A DNA stretch of 62,496 bases from an uncultured Fidelibacterota bacterium (GTDB lineage Bacteria; Fidelibacterota; Marinisomatia; Marinisomatales; TCS55): NCBI GenBank assembly GCA_902581045.1, contig CACHMU010000005.1:1-62496 (forward strand). Reading direction: 5' to 3'. The notes under the pieces are model-generated. The model did no database searches. It was not told where the DNA came from and worked only from the letters and a program-made list of their open reading frames with translations. A program made the position numbers and the translations under genes. The stretch's first letter is position 1; every line of letters starts with the position of its first letter. Below, piece after piece: positions 25,331-34,551 of this stretch.

Positions 25331-26953
25331 ATGTCTATATTTAATTCAAAAGTTGATTCAGAATCAAGTCAGTTTATTCAAAATAGAGATGATATGTTAA
25401 ACCTTATTGAAAAAAGAAAAGATATATTAGATCGTTCTAGAAAAAAATCTGATGAAAAAAAATCTCGATTTCAAGAGCGTGGGCAATTAAGTCCTAGAGA
25501 AAGATTAAATGCATTAATTGATCCTGATTCTGAATTTTTAGATTTGTACAGTATGGCAAATTATTTGGTTCAAGATCCAGATCCAGATACGAGTATTCCT
25601 GGCGCAAATATGATAGCAGGCATTGGATTTGTGAATGGTATTCGTTGTATGATATTAGTTGATGATAGCGGTATTAGCGCTGGGGCTGCAACTGACAAGA
25701 CAATTGGTAAGGCATTGGGATGCATTGATATTGCCATGAAACAAAAATTGCCTTTTGTTCATCTAGTTGAAAGTGCTGGAATTAATTTGCTGAATTATAC
25801 GGTTGAATTTTGGGCAAATTTTGGAGCTGTTTTTTATGGAAAAGCACGCTTAAGTGCAGCAGGAATTCCTACAATAGCTGTTTTACATGGGATGTCTACA
25901 GCAGGAGGTGCTTATCATACTGGGATGAGTGATTATGTTGTTGGAGTAAAAAATAATGGTATGGCTGCTTTGGCAGGCTCAGCTTTATTAAAAGCAGCTA
26001 CCGGTGAAGATTCAAGCAATGAAGAATTAGGTGGTGCAGAAATGCATTCAGTCATTACTGGATTAGTAGAATATTTAGCAAATGATGATTTGGAGGCAAT
26101 AAATATTACCAGAGATTTAGTTAACAAACTTAACTGGCAAGACTCTGGCAAAGAAGATAAGTCAATTAAATTTAAAGATCCGAAATACAATATAGATGAA
26201 GTTCCAGGCATCGTTCCAATTGATTATAAACGTGGTTATGATATTAGAGAAGTCATCGCAAGGATTGTGGATGGATCAGAGTTTTTGGAATTAAAGCCTC
26301 GCTTTGGAATAACCATGGTTTGTGTTCAAGCAGAAATTGAAGGACAGAGATGTGGTATATTAGCAAATAATGGACCAATTGATAATCAGGGCGCAAATAA
26401 AGCAGCTCAATTTATTCAGCTATGTGACCAAATAGATATACCATTAATTTTCTTAAATAATGTAACTGGTTACATGGTTGGAAAAAAATATGAACAAGCA
26501 GGGATGATCAAACATGGTTCAAAAATGATTCAGGCTGTATCAAATGCTAAAGTCCCTAAAATATCAATTTTTATGGGTGCCAGCTTTGGTGCTGCAAATT
26601 ATGGAATGTGTGGATATGGATATAATCCTGATTTTCTTTTTTCATGGCCTAATGCAAAAATAGGTGTTATGGGGGGAAGGCAAGCAGCATCAACCATGAG
26701 ACAAGTGATAGAGGGATCGGCAAAAAGAAAAAATGAAGAATTAGATCAGCAAAAATTAGAACATAAAGAAAAACAAATGATTGAACATTATGATAAACAA
26801 TCTGATATCTTTTATGTGTCTGGATGCTTGCTTGATCAAGGTATTATTGATCCGCGTGATACTAGAAAAGTTCTTAGTTTTAGTTTAAAAACATTTAGTG
26901 AAGCTAAGGATCGAATACTTAAGCCTAATAGCTTCGGTATTGCTCGCATGTAA
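25331..26953 (+). CDS. Acyl-CoA carboxylase beta (carboxyltransferase) subunit
   Basis: Carboxyltransferase half of a biotin-dependent acyl-CoA carboxylase, resembling methylcrotonyl-CoA/geranyl-CoA carboxylase beta (540 residues). Visible motifs are KKSRFQERGQLSPRERLNAL, GMSTAGGAYHTGMSDYVVGV, ILANNGPIDNQGANKAAQFI and the terminal GIIDPRDTRKVLSFSL. A charged helix (about 455-480) precedes the C-terminus. No biotin carboxylase/carrier alpha subunit lies in the window, so it must come from elsewhere. It is encoded 12 bases after the AtuA-like gene. Confidence 0.9.
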   Translation: MSIFNSKVDSESSQFIQNRDDMLNLIEKRKDILDRSRKKSDEKKSRFQERGQLSPRERLNALIDPDSEFLDLYSMANYLVQDPDPDTSIPGANMIAGIGFVNGIRCMILVDDSGISAGAATDKTIGKALGCIDIAMKQKLPFVHLVESAGINLLNYTVEFWANFGAVFYGKARLSAAGIPTIAVLHGMSTAGGAYHTGMSDYVVGVKNNGMAALAGSALLKAATGEDSSNEELGGAEMHSVITGLVEYLANDDLEAINITRDLVNKLNWQDSGKEDKSIKFKDPKYNIDEVPGIVPIDYKRGYDIREVIARIVDGSEFLELKPRFGITMVCVQAEIEGQRCGILANNGPIDNQGANKAAQFIQLCDQIDIPLIFLNNVTGYMVGKKYEQAGMIKHGSKMIQAVSNAKVPKISIFMGASFGAANYGMCGYGYNPDFLFSWPNAKIGVMGGRQAASTMRQVIEGSAKRKNEELDQQKLEHKEKQMIEHYDKQSDIFYVSGCLLDQGIIDPRDTRKVLSFSLKTFSEAKDRILKPNSFGIARM

Positions 26954-26975
26954 TGAATAAGATTAAGGAGATCTT

Positions 26976-27776
26976 ATGGCACAATTGCCACAAACAAAAC
27001 ATTCAATAATTGAACTAGAAAACAGTTGGTTAACTTTTTGGTTTAATCGGCCTAAAAAAAGAAATGCACTATCAGATGATTTAATTAAAGATATTCAAAA
27101 TATCTTAACAGCTATTAAAGATGACAGGTCAATTCGGGGAATCATTTTTCGGGGTAAGGGAGGCATTTTCTGTGCCGGAGCAGATTTAGATGGATTAAAA
27201 AAAATCTCTTCTGCCGGTGATGAAGCTTATACAATCTCTTTAGAAATGAGTAAGCAATTTGGAGAAGTATTTAAAATGATTAGTAAGGCCCCTCAGTTTA
27301 CTATTTCAATTGTTGAAGGAGCAGCAATGGCTGGAGCCTTTGGAATCGCATGCGCAAGTGATTTATTAGTTTCTATGTCTGATGCCCGCTACGCTTTGAC
27401 CGAAACCAGGATAGGATTAACTCCTGCACAAATTACTCCTTACGTATTGAATCGTATGGGATATGCAACAGCCCGGAAAATGTTATTGTTGGGTAATCTT
27501 ATAAATGGGAAAGAGGGCTATGATATGGGGTTAGTTGATTATTTAGTAAATGATGAAACAGAAATAAGTGATGTGATATCTGGGATTAAGAAACAAGTAC
27601 ATCAATGTGCCCCTAATGCTATAGCTATTACAAAAGAAATTTTATCAAATAATGATCAAATTGATTCTGAACGTGCTGCTGAGATGTTCTCTAGTTGTAT
27701 TGTTAGTGAAGAAGGCAGGGAAGGAATCGCATCATTTTTCGAGAAAAGAAAACCATATTGGGCAAGAGAGGAATAG
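26976..27776 (+). CDS. Enoyl-CoA hydratase/isomerase (crotonase family)
   Basis: Crotonase-fold enzyme of 266 residues. The oxyanion-hole loops are FCAGADLDGL and EGAAMAGAFGIACASDL. YALTETRIGLTPAQITPYV supplies the acid/base glutamate (ETRIGL). In this operon, a role like isohexenylglutaconyl-CoA or methylglutaconyl-CoA hydratase (AtuE/LiuC type) is plausible, acting on the product of the carboxylase. A clear AAGGAGATC ribosome-binding site precedes the ATG. It is followed 1 base later by an acyl-CoA dehydrogenase gene. Confidence 0.87.
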   Translation: MAQLPQTKHSIIELENSWLTFWFNRPKKRNALSDDLIKDIQNILTAIKDDRSIRGIIFRGKGGIFCAGADLDGLKKISSAGDEAYTISLEMSKQFGEVFKMISKAPQFTISIVEGAAMAGAFGIACASDLLVSMSDARYALTETRIGLTPAQITPYVLNRMGYATARKMLLLGNLINGKEGYDMGLVDYLVNDETEISDVISGIKKQVHQCAPNAIAITKEILSNNDQIDSERAAEMFSSCIVSEEGREGIASFFEKRKPYWAREE

Positions 27777-27777
27777 T

Positions 27778-28929
27778 ATGAAATTTACTGAAGAACATAA
27801 ATCATTATCAGAAACAGTAAAAAAATTCTCAGAAAATGAGATTAAGCCGTTTGCTGAAGAATGGGAAGAGAATAAGATTTTCCCTGCTCATGATTTGTTT
27901 AAAAAGATGGGCGATTTAGATTTACTAGGTATTACGAAAAGCACCGAAGTAGGTGGAATGGATTTGGATTATAGTTTTGGAATGGTTTTTGCCGAAGCCT
28001 TGGGATATGCGGCTGACTTAGGCGTAATCACTGCAATAGGCGTTCAGACAGATATGGCAACCCCAGCTTTAGATCGATATGGCAGTTCAGAATTAAAAAA
28101 AGAATTTTTAAAACCAAGTGTAAGTGGCGATTTTGTTTCTGCCGTTGCAGTTAGTGAAGCAGGGGGAGGATCAGATGTGGCTGCATTAAAAACAAATGCG
28201 CGTAAGGATGGTGATGACTATATAATCAATGGTGATAAAATGTGGATCACTAATGCTACTCAAGCAGATTATTTTTGTACGTTAGTCAATACGAGCAATG
28301 AAAATGGTCCACATAATAATAAATCTCTAGTGATCATTCCATCAAATGCTAAGGGAGTTAGTATAGGAGATAAGATAGATAAATTAGGGCAGCTTACTTC
28401 TGATACCGCACCAGTTTATTTCGATGACGTGCGCATTCCCCAGCGATTTCGCATTGGATCCGAAGGCGAGGGCTTCAAACTTCAGATGCAACAATTCCAA
28501 GAAGAAAGAATTTTTATGTCTGTTAGCTGTTTAGTTATGCTTGACCAATGTGTCTCTCAAACAATTGAATATTGTAAAGATAGACAAGCCTTTGGCAAAC
28601 CAATCCTATTTAATCAGGCTATTCATTTTAGATTAGCAGAGCTGCAAACAGAGATAGAAGCATTACGAGCATTGGTTTACAGAGCATGTGAAAATTTAGT
28701 TGATGATCAAGATGTTACATATCTTGCTTCTATGGCAAAATTGAAAAGTGGCAGATTAATTCGTGAAGTATCGGATGTTTGTTTACAATTTTGGGGCGGA
28801 ATGGGTTTTACCTGGGAGAATTATGTATCAAAAGTGTATAGAGATGGTAGGTTGAATTCTATTGGAGGTGGTGCTGATGAAATTATGCTAAAGATTATAT
28901 GTAAACATATGGGTACATTACCCAAATAA
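27778..28929 (+). CDS. Acyl-CoA dehydrogenase, citronellyl-CoA dehydrogenase-like
   Basis: FAD-dependent dehydrogenase of 383 residues starting MKFTEEHKSLSETVKKF. The flavin region AVSEAGGGSDVAALKTNARK and DGDDYIINGDKMWITNA are clear. The C-terminal segment has IGGGADEIMLKIICKHMG where short-chain enzymes have YEGTxEI, so the catalytic base is probably the Glu in FQEERIF as in isovaleryl/long-chain types. That pattern recalls AtuD (citronellyl-CoA dehydrogenase). The frame stays open upstream into the hydratase gene, but the ATG at 27778, one base after the previous stop, is the sensible start. Electrons go to EtfAB. Confidence 0.88.
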   Translation: MKFTEEHKSLSETVKKFSENEIKPFAEEWEENKIFPAHDLFKKMGDLDLLGITKSTEVGGMDLDYSFGMVFAEALGYAADLGVITAIGVQTDMATPALDRYGSSELKKEFLKPSVSGDFVSAVAVSEAGGGSDVAALKTNARKDGDDYIINGDKMWITNATQADYFCTLVNTSNENGPHNNKSLVIIPSNAKGVSIGDKIDKLGQLTSDTAPVYFDDVRIPQRFRIGSEGEGFKLQMQQFQEERIFMSVSCLVMLDQCVSQTIEYCKDRQAFGKPILFNQAIHFRLAELQTEIEALRALVYRACENLVDDQDVTYLASMAKLKSGRLIREVSDVCLQFWGGMGFTWENYVSKVYRDGRLNSIGGGADEIMLKIICKHMGTLPK

Positions 28930-28932
28930 TTG

Positions 28933-29928
28933 ATGGATTCTTTGTTTAAAGCATTTACGGTTTTTGAGAATGAAGATGGTTCGTTTAAAAGTGAAATCAT
29001 TTCAAAAAGCATTGATGATCTTCCACCTGGCGATGTTTTAGTTCGCGTTGATTTTTCCTCACTAAATTATAAAGATGCACTATCAGCAACTGGGAATAAG
29101 GGCGTAACAAAAAAATATCCACATACACCGGGTATAGATGCTGTAGGCACAGTTGAAGATACTAGCCATTCTTCTTTCAAAATTGGAGATCAGGTGATTG
29201 TTTCTGGATATGATATGGGCCAGAATACTGCGGGTGGATTTGGAGAATACATTCGTGTCCCTCGAGAATGGGTTGCATTAATGCCTGAGGGTCTAACAAA
29301 AAAAGAATCTATAATTTTAGGTACAGCAGGTATGACAGCTGGTTTATCGTTACGTGAACTCCAGAAAAAGAATGGAATTGAAGGTAAGTTGGCTATAGTG
29401 ACTGGTGCTACAGGCGGCGTCGGTTGTTTAGCAGTTAAATTATTATCCCAATTAGGTGCAGATGTCACTGCTGTTACTGGCAAAGTTGACTCAGAAGATT
29501 TTTTAAAATCAATAGGTGCAGTTGAAGTAATAAATCGAGAACAATTAGCTGAAAATTTTCATCAACCCCTTGCAAGTGGTAAGTGGGATATTGGAGTTGA
29601 TGTTGTTGGCGGTGAAATGCTAGCTGGACTTATGACATGTCTTCAATTAGGAGGATCAGTTGCGTGTTGTGGACTTGTCGGAGGTTCAACAATCGAAACT
29701 ACTATTTTCCCTTATATTTTAAGAGGGAATAGCCTTATCGGGATTGATTCAGGAAACATTCCTATATCTGAGAAAGAAGAAATTTGGATGTTATTTGCCA
29801 ATGAATGGAAAATCGAGCTTAATGATTTATCAAGAACAATTACTTTAAATGAATTAGATCACGAGATTGAATCCATTCTTAAAGGTGGTCAAGTAGGGCG
29901 AGTTATAGTTTCGTTAGGTGAAAAGTAG
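28933..29928 (+). CDS. YhdH/AcuI-type acrylyl-CoA reductase (NADPH), MDR family
   Basis: Medium-chain dehydrogenase/reductase of the YhdH/YhfP group, whose characterised member AcuI reduces acryloyl-CoA to propionyl-CoA. The 331 residues contain YKDALSATGNKGVTKKYPHT, PGIDAVGTV, the nucleotide-binding TGATGGVGCLAVKLLSQLG and GSVACCGLVGG. There are no structural zinc cysteines, as expected. The ATG at 28933 is preceded by an in-frame TTG and has little spacing from the previous stop. It is last in the operon. Its product propionyl-CoA would feed the methylmalonyl-CoA route. Confidence 0.84.
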   Translation: MDSLFKAFTVFENEDGSFKSEIISKSIDDLPPGDVLVRVDFSSLNYKDALSATGNKGVTKKYPHTPGIDAVGTVEDTSHSSFKIGDQVIVSGYDMGQNTAGGFGEYIRVPREWVALMPEGLTKKESIILGTAGMTAGLSLRELQKKNGIEGKLAIVTGATGGVGCLAVKLLSQLGADVTAVTGKVDSEDFLKSIGAVEVINREQLAENFHQPLASGKWDIGVDVVGGEMLAGLMTCLQLGGSVACCGLVGGSTIETTIFPYILRGNSLIGIDSGNIPISEKEEIWMLFANEWKIELNDLSRTITLNELDHEIESILKGGQVGRVIVSLGEK

Positions 29929-29944
29929 TAACGATTTAATTACT

Positions 29945-32872
29945 TTAAAATCTAGCGTTCAATTTTAAAGTGATATGACGGCCAAGTTTAGGGCCACCAA
30001 TAATTTCTCGATGTATATCATCATTAAGATTATTAATATTTAACAATAGGTCATATTTCTCTGAAAACTTATATCCAACCATCGTATCAAAAACTAGATA
30101 TTGATCTATAATTCCATAATGTACACCAGCTGCCCATTCAAACTCAGGGATATATCTAAAGCCTAAATTCCCATGAAACCCTTTTGAGGCATTATATGCA
30201 ATCTTTGCATTGACTTTAAATTTAGGTGCATTAACAGGATCGTAAGACCGAGTTAAAAAATTCCAAAATCTAGTTTTTCCTAATAAAGAAAAATTTACAT
30301 CTAAGGTTGTTTTAGGAGTAATAAATGCATATAAACTAGCATCCATTCCCCACAGATCAACTTGGCCATAATTAATATTGGTTAGCATGAGGTTTACAGG
30401 ATTGTCAAAATCAGTTTCATCATCAGTCCACCAGGCACCTAGTGTATCACCAGCTGCAATATCTAGTTTTGTGCCATTCCGCTGATCAACTGGTTTTGAC
30501 CACCATCCAGATGGAATTGTAGAATTCCACTTAGAAGAGCCATAAGCAATATAGTAATATCCCGGGATACCATCACCACCATCCTTAATGCCACTATGTT
30601 CTGAAGTTGGTATGAAGCCCAATATCTTGGGATCAGGGTTATCAACTGTGTAGAATCCATCTGATGTATCTATTACAACAGGTGTTACCCAGGTTAGGTC
30701 ACTAACGAAATCACTATATGTGCTATAATAAAGGTCAAAGGATGCACGCATTCTTTTTCCTATGAAACCTGCATAACCAAATTCATAAGTCCAAACTTCT
30801 TCAGAGCGTACTGGTTTAATTTTAGTATAATCTTCTGCATTCACAAATTGTCCCGATCTTCCTAAAACAGCAGGAATATAAAGAGCCGAACCTTTTGGCA
30901 TGTCTGCCCATCTAAATTCTGAGGTTGATCCAGCACGGACATCAAACATCATAAGATCACCAGATGCATTGCGCTTAAAAGTAAATCCATCTTTATTGCC
31001 ACGAGCATAAACTGGGAATACAGAATATTGGGCAGCTAATACTTCCAGATACAATCCTTGAGAAGAAGGAGTATTAAATGCACGTGCAGCTGTTAGGCGA
31101 AAGGTTTGGTTGTCTGATGGTTTATATAACAATCCAACTTTAGGTGAAATTTGTGGAAAATATTCCATTGTCTCACCTGACAATGGATCTTTTAAGAACT
31201 TAATCCCACCATCCTCTTGTTGTCCACTATGAAGATCAACTCGGCCTGAAAGTATTAGTTGAAATTTATCATTTAGTTTGGATTGACTTTGAGCATAGAG
31301 ACCGAATTCATTGGTTATAAGTAATTCATCCCATTCATCAACCTTTCCATCACCATCATTATCTTTTCCATCGCTACCAAAGCTGATCGGATTTCGTCCT
31401 GGTTTTCCATCAGGAAGAATTGTTCCAAATGTTTCAGGCATTGTTCGCTGGTAGTCTCCACCCCAGATAAATTTTGTATTCAAAAAATTGAAATCCAAGT
31501 TATGTTGAAATTGAAAATGGAAAAATTTTGAATGATCTGTTACAATCCCCCCTGTACGCATATTCCTAGTATCTCCAGATAGAGAAGTATTGATATACGC
31601 TTGTGCAAACCAGTTCTTATAGACCCATCTTGCTTGATAGAATTGATAGATCCAGTCATCTGCTAAATATCTGCCAATCCCTGTTATATTGATATTTGTT
31701 GCCTGAGCGAATCCATAATTCAAGCTTATAAAGTGCTCAGGTGAAAAATTATAGTCGGTTCTAATATCAAAACGTGTATTATTTATTTTGAAATGGGGAA
31801 TATCATCAATCCCATCATTGTCCCTATCTTTGACTTTATTATCGCTAGCTAGATATGTTGTATCAACAGTTCCATCACCGTCTCGATCAACTTTAATATC
31901 CCAACCATCCCACCATGCAAGTCCATCGTCAAAATAATCATCTAATTTATCTCCGTCAAGATCATCTAGCCATTGTTTGTAATGTGCTTTCTTTTCATCT
32001 TCTTCAATATATTCCCAATCATCAGCATTAAATTGTACAAAAGACATCTTGTAGCCCATATTTCCAATTGTTCCAGCATGTCGCACTTGAGCTTTGGCGA
32101 AGTTTCTTGTACCACCGGTTACTCCAACAACAGTTCCTTTAGAGTCTTGAGGTCGTTTTGAAATAATATTGACAACACCTGCATGAGCATTGGGTCCATA
32201 GAGTGAAGAAGACGGACCTAGAACTACTTCAATCTGACTTACATCATCTGATGTTAATGGAATAACATTATAGGCAATTAATCGCAAAGAAGGAACATTC
32301 GCCATTCTTCCATCAGTAAGTGTTAGTAATCGGCTGCTAAAGCTTGAATTAAAGCCCCTAGCGCTAAGATTGTAGCTATCAAGACCGGATGCTGTAAAAT
32401 CAACTCCTTTAATATTCTTAAAATAATCCCCTAAGTTTGGGTTACTTGCATTACGAATTTTCAACTCAGAGATCACAGAAATAGCTGCAGGTGCATCCGT
32501 GATTTTCTCACGTTTTCCACGACTTGCTGTTACGATGTATTCATCTAGCTGAATAGCAGAAATTGTTAACTTTGCATCAAAAGTCGACGTTTCGGATGAT
32601 ATATCCAATGTAGTTTTAAAGTCACTATATCCAATATAAGAAATTTTTATTTCATACGTTCCTGGAGGTATACCTTCGATAAAATAATTACCACTGGCAT
32701 CAGTTGCACCGCCAGTATTAAGCCCATTTCCCTCAATAATAACATTTGCGCCAATTAAAGGATCACCACTATCAGAATCTGTGATTTTTCCAGTTAAGTC
32801 AATGTTTTGTGCAAACATTACAGAAAAACTGAAAAGAAAAATCAAATGTATTTTTGTTATATTATTTTTCAT
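29945..32872 (-). CDS. TonB-dependent outer-membrane receptor with calcium-type acidic repeats
   Basis: Outer-membrane active-transport receptor, 975 residues. A signal peptide (1-22, ending MFAQ) precedes a carboxypeptidase-regulatory-like domain (about 24-112, IDLTGKITDSDSGDPLIGANVIIEG). The plug (about 115-240) includes ASRGKREKITDAPAAISVIS and VLGPSSSLYGPNAHAGVVNI, then the beta-barrel. Between about 300 and 360, and near 500, it carries acidic repeats such as DRDGDGTVD, DRDNDGIDD and DNDGDGKVDE, like thrombospondin type 3/EF-like Ca2+ loops. It lies downstream of a lipoprotein gene on the same strand, a receptor-lipoprotein pair. The ATG lacks a clear ribosome-binding site. Confidence 0.93.
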   Translation of the reverse strand: MKNNITKIHLIFLFSFSVMFAQNIDLTGKITDSDSGDPLIGANVIIEGNGLNTGGATDASGNYFIEGIPPGTYEIKISYIGYSDFKTTLDISSETSTFDAKLTISAIQLDEYIVTASRGKREKITDAPAAISVISELKIRNASNPNLGDYFKNIKGVDFTASGLDSYNLSARGFNSSFSSRLLTLTDGRMANVPSLRLIAYNVIPLTSDDVSQIEVVLGPSSSLYGPNAHAGVVNIISKRPQDSKGTVVGVTGGTRNFAKAQVRHAGTIGNMGYKMSFVQFNADDWEYIEEDEKKAHYKQWLDDLDGDKLDDYFDDGLAWWDGWDIKVDRDGDGTVDTTYLASDNKVKDRDNDGIDDIPHFKINNTRFDIRTDYNFSPEHFISLNYGFAQATNINITGIGRYLADDWIYQFYQARWVYKNWFAQAYINTSLSGDTRNMRTGGIVTDHSKFFHFQFQHNLDFNFLNTKFIWGGDYQRTMPETFGTILPDGKPGRNPISFGSDGKDNDGDGKVDEWDELLITNEFGLYAQSQSKLNDKFQLILSGRVDLHSGQQEDGGIKFLKDPLSGETMEYFPQISPKVGLLYKPSDNQTFRLTAARAFNTPSSQGLYLEVLAAQYSVFPVYARGNKDGFTFKRNASGDLMMFDVRAGSTSEFRWADMPKGSALYIPAVLGRSGQFVNAEDYTKIKPVRSEEVWTYEFGYAGFIGKRMRASFDLYYSTYSDFVSDLTWVTPVVIDTSDGFYTVDNPDPKILGFIPTSEHSGIKDGGDGIPGYYYIAYGSSKWNSTIPSGWWSKPVDQRNGTKLDIAAGDTLGAWWTDDETDFDNPVNLMLTNINYGQVDLWGMDASLYAFITPKTTLDVNFSLLGKTRFWNFLTRSYDPVNAPKFKVNAKIAYNASKGFHGNLGFRYIPEFEWAAGVHYGIIDQYLVFDTMVGYKFSEKYDLLLNINNLNDDIHREIIGGPKLGRHITLKLNARF

Positions 32873-32882
32873 GTTTAATAAA

Positions 32883-32912
32883 ATAGGGATGGTTATTACT
32901 AACCATCCCTAT
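32883..32912 (-). terminator. 12-bp hairpin between lipoprotein and TonB receptor genes
   Basis: ATAGGGATGGTT (32883-32894) and AACCATCCCTAT (32901-32912) pair perfectly around a 6-base loop. On the minus strand the stem is followed by TTTATT and, 10 bases later, by the receptor ATG. The T-run is short. It could be a partial terminator that lowers receptor expression relative to the lipoprotein, or an mRNA-stabilising stem. Confidence 0.5.
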
Positions 32913-32969
32913 TTATTTTGAACGAAACACTTATAAAGTGTAAAAGATTATTTAGTATCTCTTAACTTT

Positions 32970-34283
32970 TTAATCGTGATCATGATCATGATCTTCAACT
33001 TCAGTCCAATCTGAATTGAAGAAAATAGTTTCATTTACAGGCATACATAAACCTTGGATTTGATACATCATTTTTCCACCAGCAGTCCATGCAGCAAGCT
33101 TCCAATCAGCTCCACTATCATTTTTATATTTGAATTTTGTAGGGTCAGTTCCATCTCCAAGATCAGTAAGGGCTGAATAAGGAATACCAAAACCAGTTTT
33201 TGCATCATTGCCAGCTTGTATGTTAGCGAGCATATACATAAATAAATCTGCTCCAGTAGGTATTTTTTCTTCAGCATTATCCGCTACACCATCACCATCA
33301 TCATCTTTTCCATTAGATCCAGATCCATCTAGATCTGTCAAAGGATTTTTTGTGTCAGCAATTCTAGCTTTAAGCTCACCAAGAACATTTAGTGCATAAA
33401 AAGTTAGAAAGCCACCCCAAGGTGCTAATGCAGCTTGCATAATATAACCTTCACTAGAGGCATCAGTCTTTGCAGCGGGGTCGTAACCACCTGCAGCATT
33501 TAATGGAAGACCATCAATACCAGTAATCACTCTTTTATCTTCTTCCATTTTTGTATCCCATGTCTTACCAGGCTTCACTTGCGCAAATAGTTCATCATGA
33601 CTATCCCGATCTGTGAATTGAAGGTTGAATGTTGCAGGATCGACTTCACGATTTACAGTGAATTTTCCATCCGCGAATGGAGGTAAAACTTGATCAATAT
33701 CAACTACAGGAGCAAGTTCAAATGCGCCAGTTTCATAATTAGCAAACCAGTCTCCAGTATCATTGATCTGAGGAGGTGGAAGCATTAAGTATGTTTTACA
33801 CTTATCTGGATCCAATCGTAAAGAAGGATAGGTTCCTTTAACAGTATAAGTACCTTTTGTGGTAGCTGATTTACTATCAAGTAGATCTACTTTCATTTGA
33901 ATACCCGCAAGCTTAAGGGCGGCTGCGTCAAATACTGCTTCTCTAGGGAATCCAGGAGCATCACCACCAGGTAAAAAAGTAGTTAGTGTCTGCGCGGTTG
34001 CTGCGACAACATATTCTGGAGTAATTGCTACTCCAGCTTGCTGTAAGGCAGCACCAAAAGCGGCAGCATCTTTCCAATTAGCAACCAATGGGTACTTATC
34101 AGCTGTATTCTTTACACCTGTTTTGTTAATAATTTTACGGTTGTATGTTCCTTTTAATCCAGTTAGATCCCATAAGCCAACAGCATCTCCTAGATTTGGA
34201 GAGTTGTCCTCATCTTCACAGGCAGTAAACATTATCATACCACCTAAAAAGATTGACAGACCTTTAATTAATTTCGATTTCAT
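32970..34283 (-). CDS. Outer-membrane lipoprotein with His-Asp tail, partner of the TonB receptor
   Basis: With the ATG at 34283 (strong GAGGAG ribosome-binding site) the protein has 437 residues. It starts with a lipoprotein signal, lipidation Cys22 in MIMFTACEDED. The frame is open 17 codons further upstream, but the lipobox and ribosome-binding site fix this start. Tandem EF-like acidic text appears near 335-360 (DLDGSGSNGKDDDGDGVAD). The C-terminus ends EDHDHDHD, a metal-chelating tail. No enzymatic domain is recognised. It is transcribed before the TonB receptor and probably forms its surface lid or substrate-binding partner. Confidence 0.75.
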   Translation of the reverse strand: MKSKLIKGLSIFLGGMIMFTACEDEDNSPNLGDAVGLWDLTGLKGTYNRKIINKTGVKNTADKYPLVANWKDAAAFGAALQQAGVAITPEYVVAATAQTLTTFLPGGDAPGFPREAVFDAAALKLAGIQMKVDLLDSKSATTKGTYTVKGTYPSLRLDPDKCKTYLMLPPPQINDTGDWFANYETGAFELAPVVDIDQVLPPFADGKFTVNREVDPATFNLQFTDRDSHDELFAQVKPGKTWDTKMEEDKRVITGIDGLPLNAAGGYDPAAKTDASSEGYIMQAALAPWGGFLTFYALNVLGELKARIADTKNPLTDLDGSGSNGKDDDGDGVADNAEEKIPTGADLFMYMLANIQAGNDAKTGFGIPYSALTDLGDGTDPTKFKYKNDSGADWKLAAWTAGGKMMYQIQGLCMPVNETIFFNSDWTEVEDHDHDHD

Positions 34284-34551
34284 ATAAACTCCTCGGTTTA
34301 AGTGTTTTCGTTCTTTTTTACTAGAATTGTACAAAATTTTCCAGAATGAAAACTAATTCTAGGCTAGGAAGTTATATATATATATGTTGGAATTAATAGT
34401 TTTTTTTGCAATTTATTACTTAATAGATATTTTGGCATTTGATTTGAATTGAGATTGTTTTTTAATAAATTTTTCCCGTTATTAATTACAATAAAAACAA
34501 TAGACCTTTTCCCCATTTTTAATAAAAGAAATTGAAGGTAAAATTTAGATT

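Noticed and set aside
27652-27777. Upstream start for the acyl-CoA dehydrogenase inside the hydratase gene
   Set aside because: The extra 42 residues are not dehydrogenase-like; the ATG at 27778 directly follows the previous stop.
34371-34385. (TA)n run upstream of the lipoprotein gene
   Set aside because: Simple AT-rich sequence in a divergent promoter region; too short and uninformative to call.
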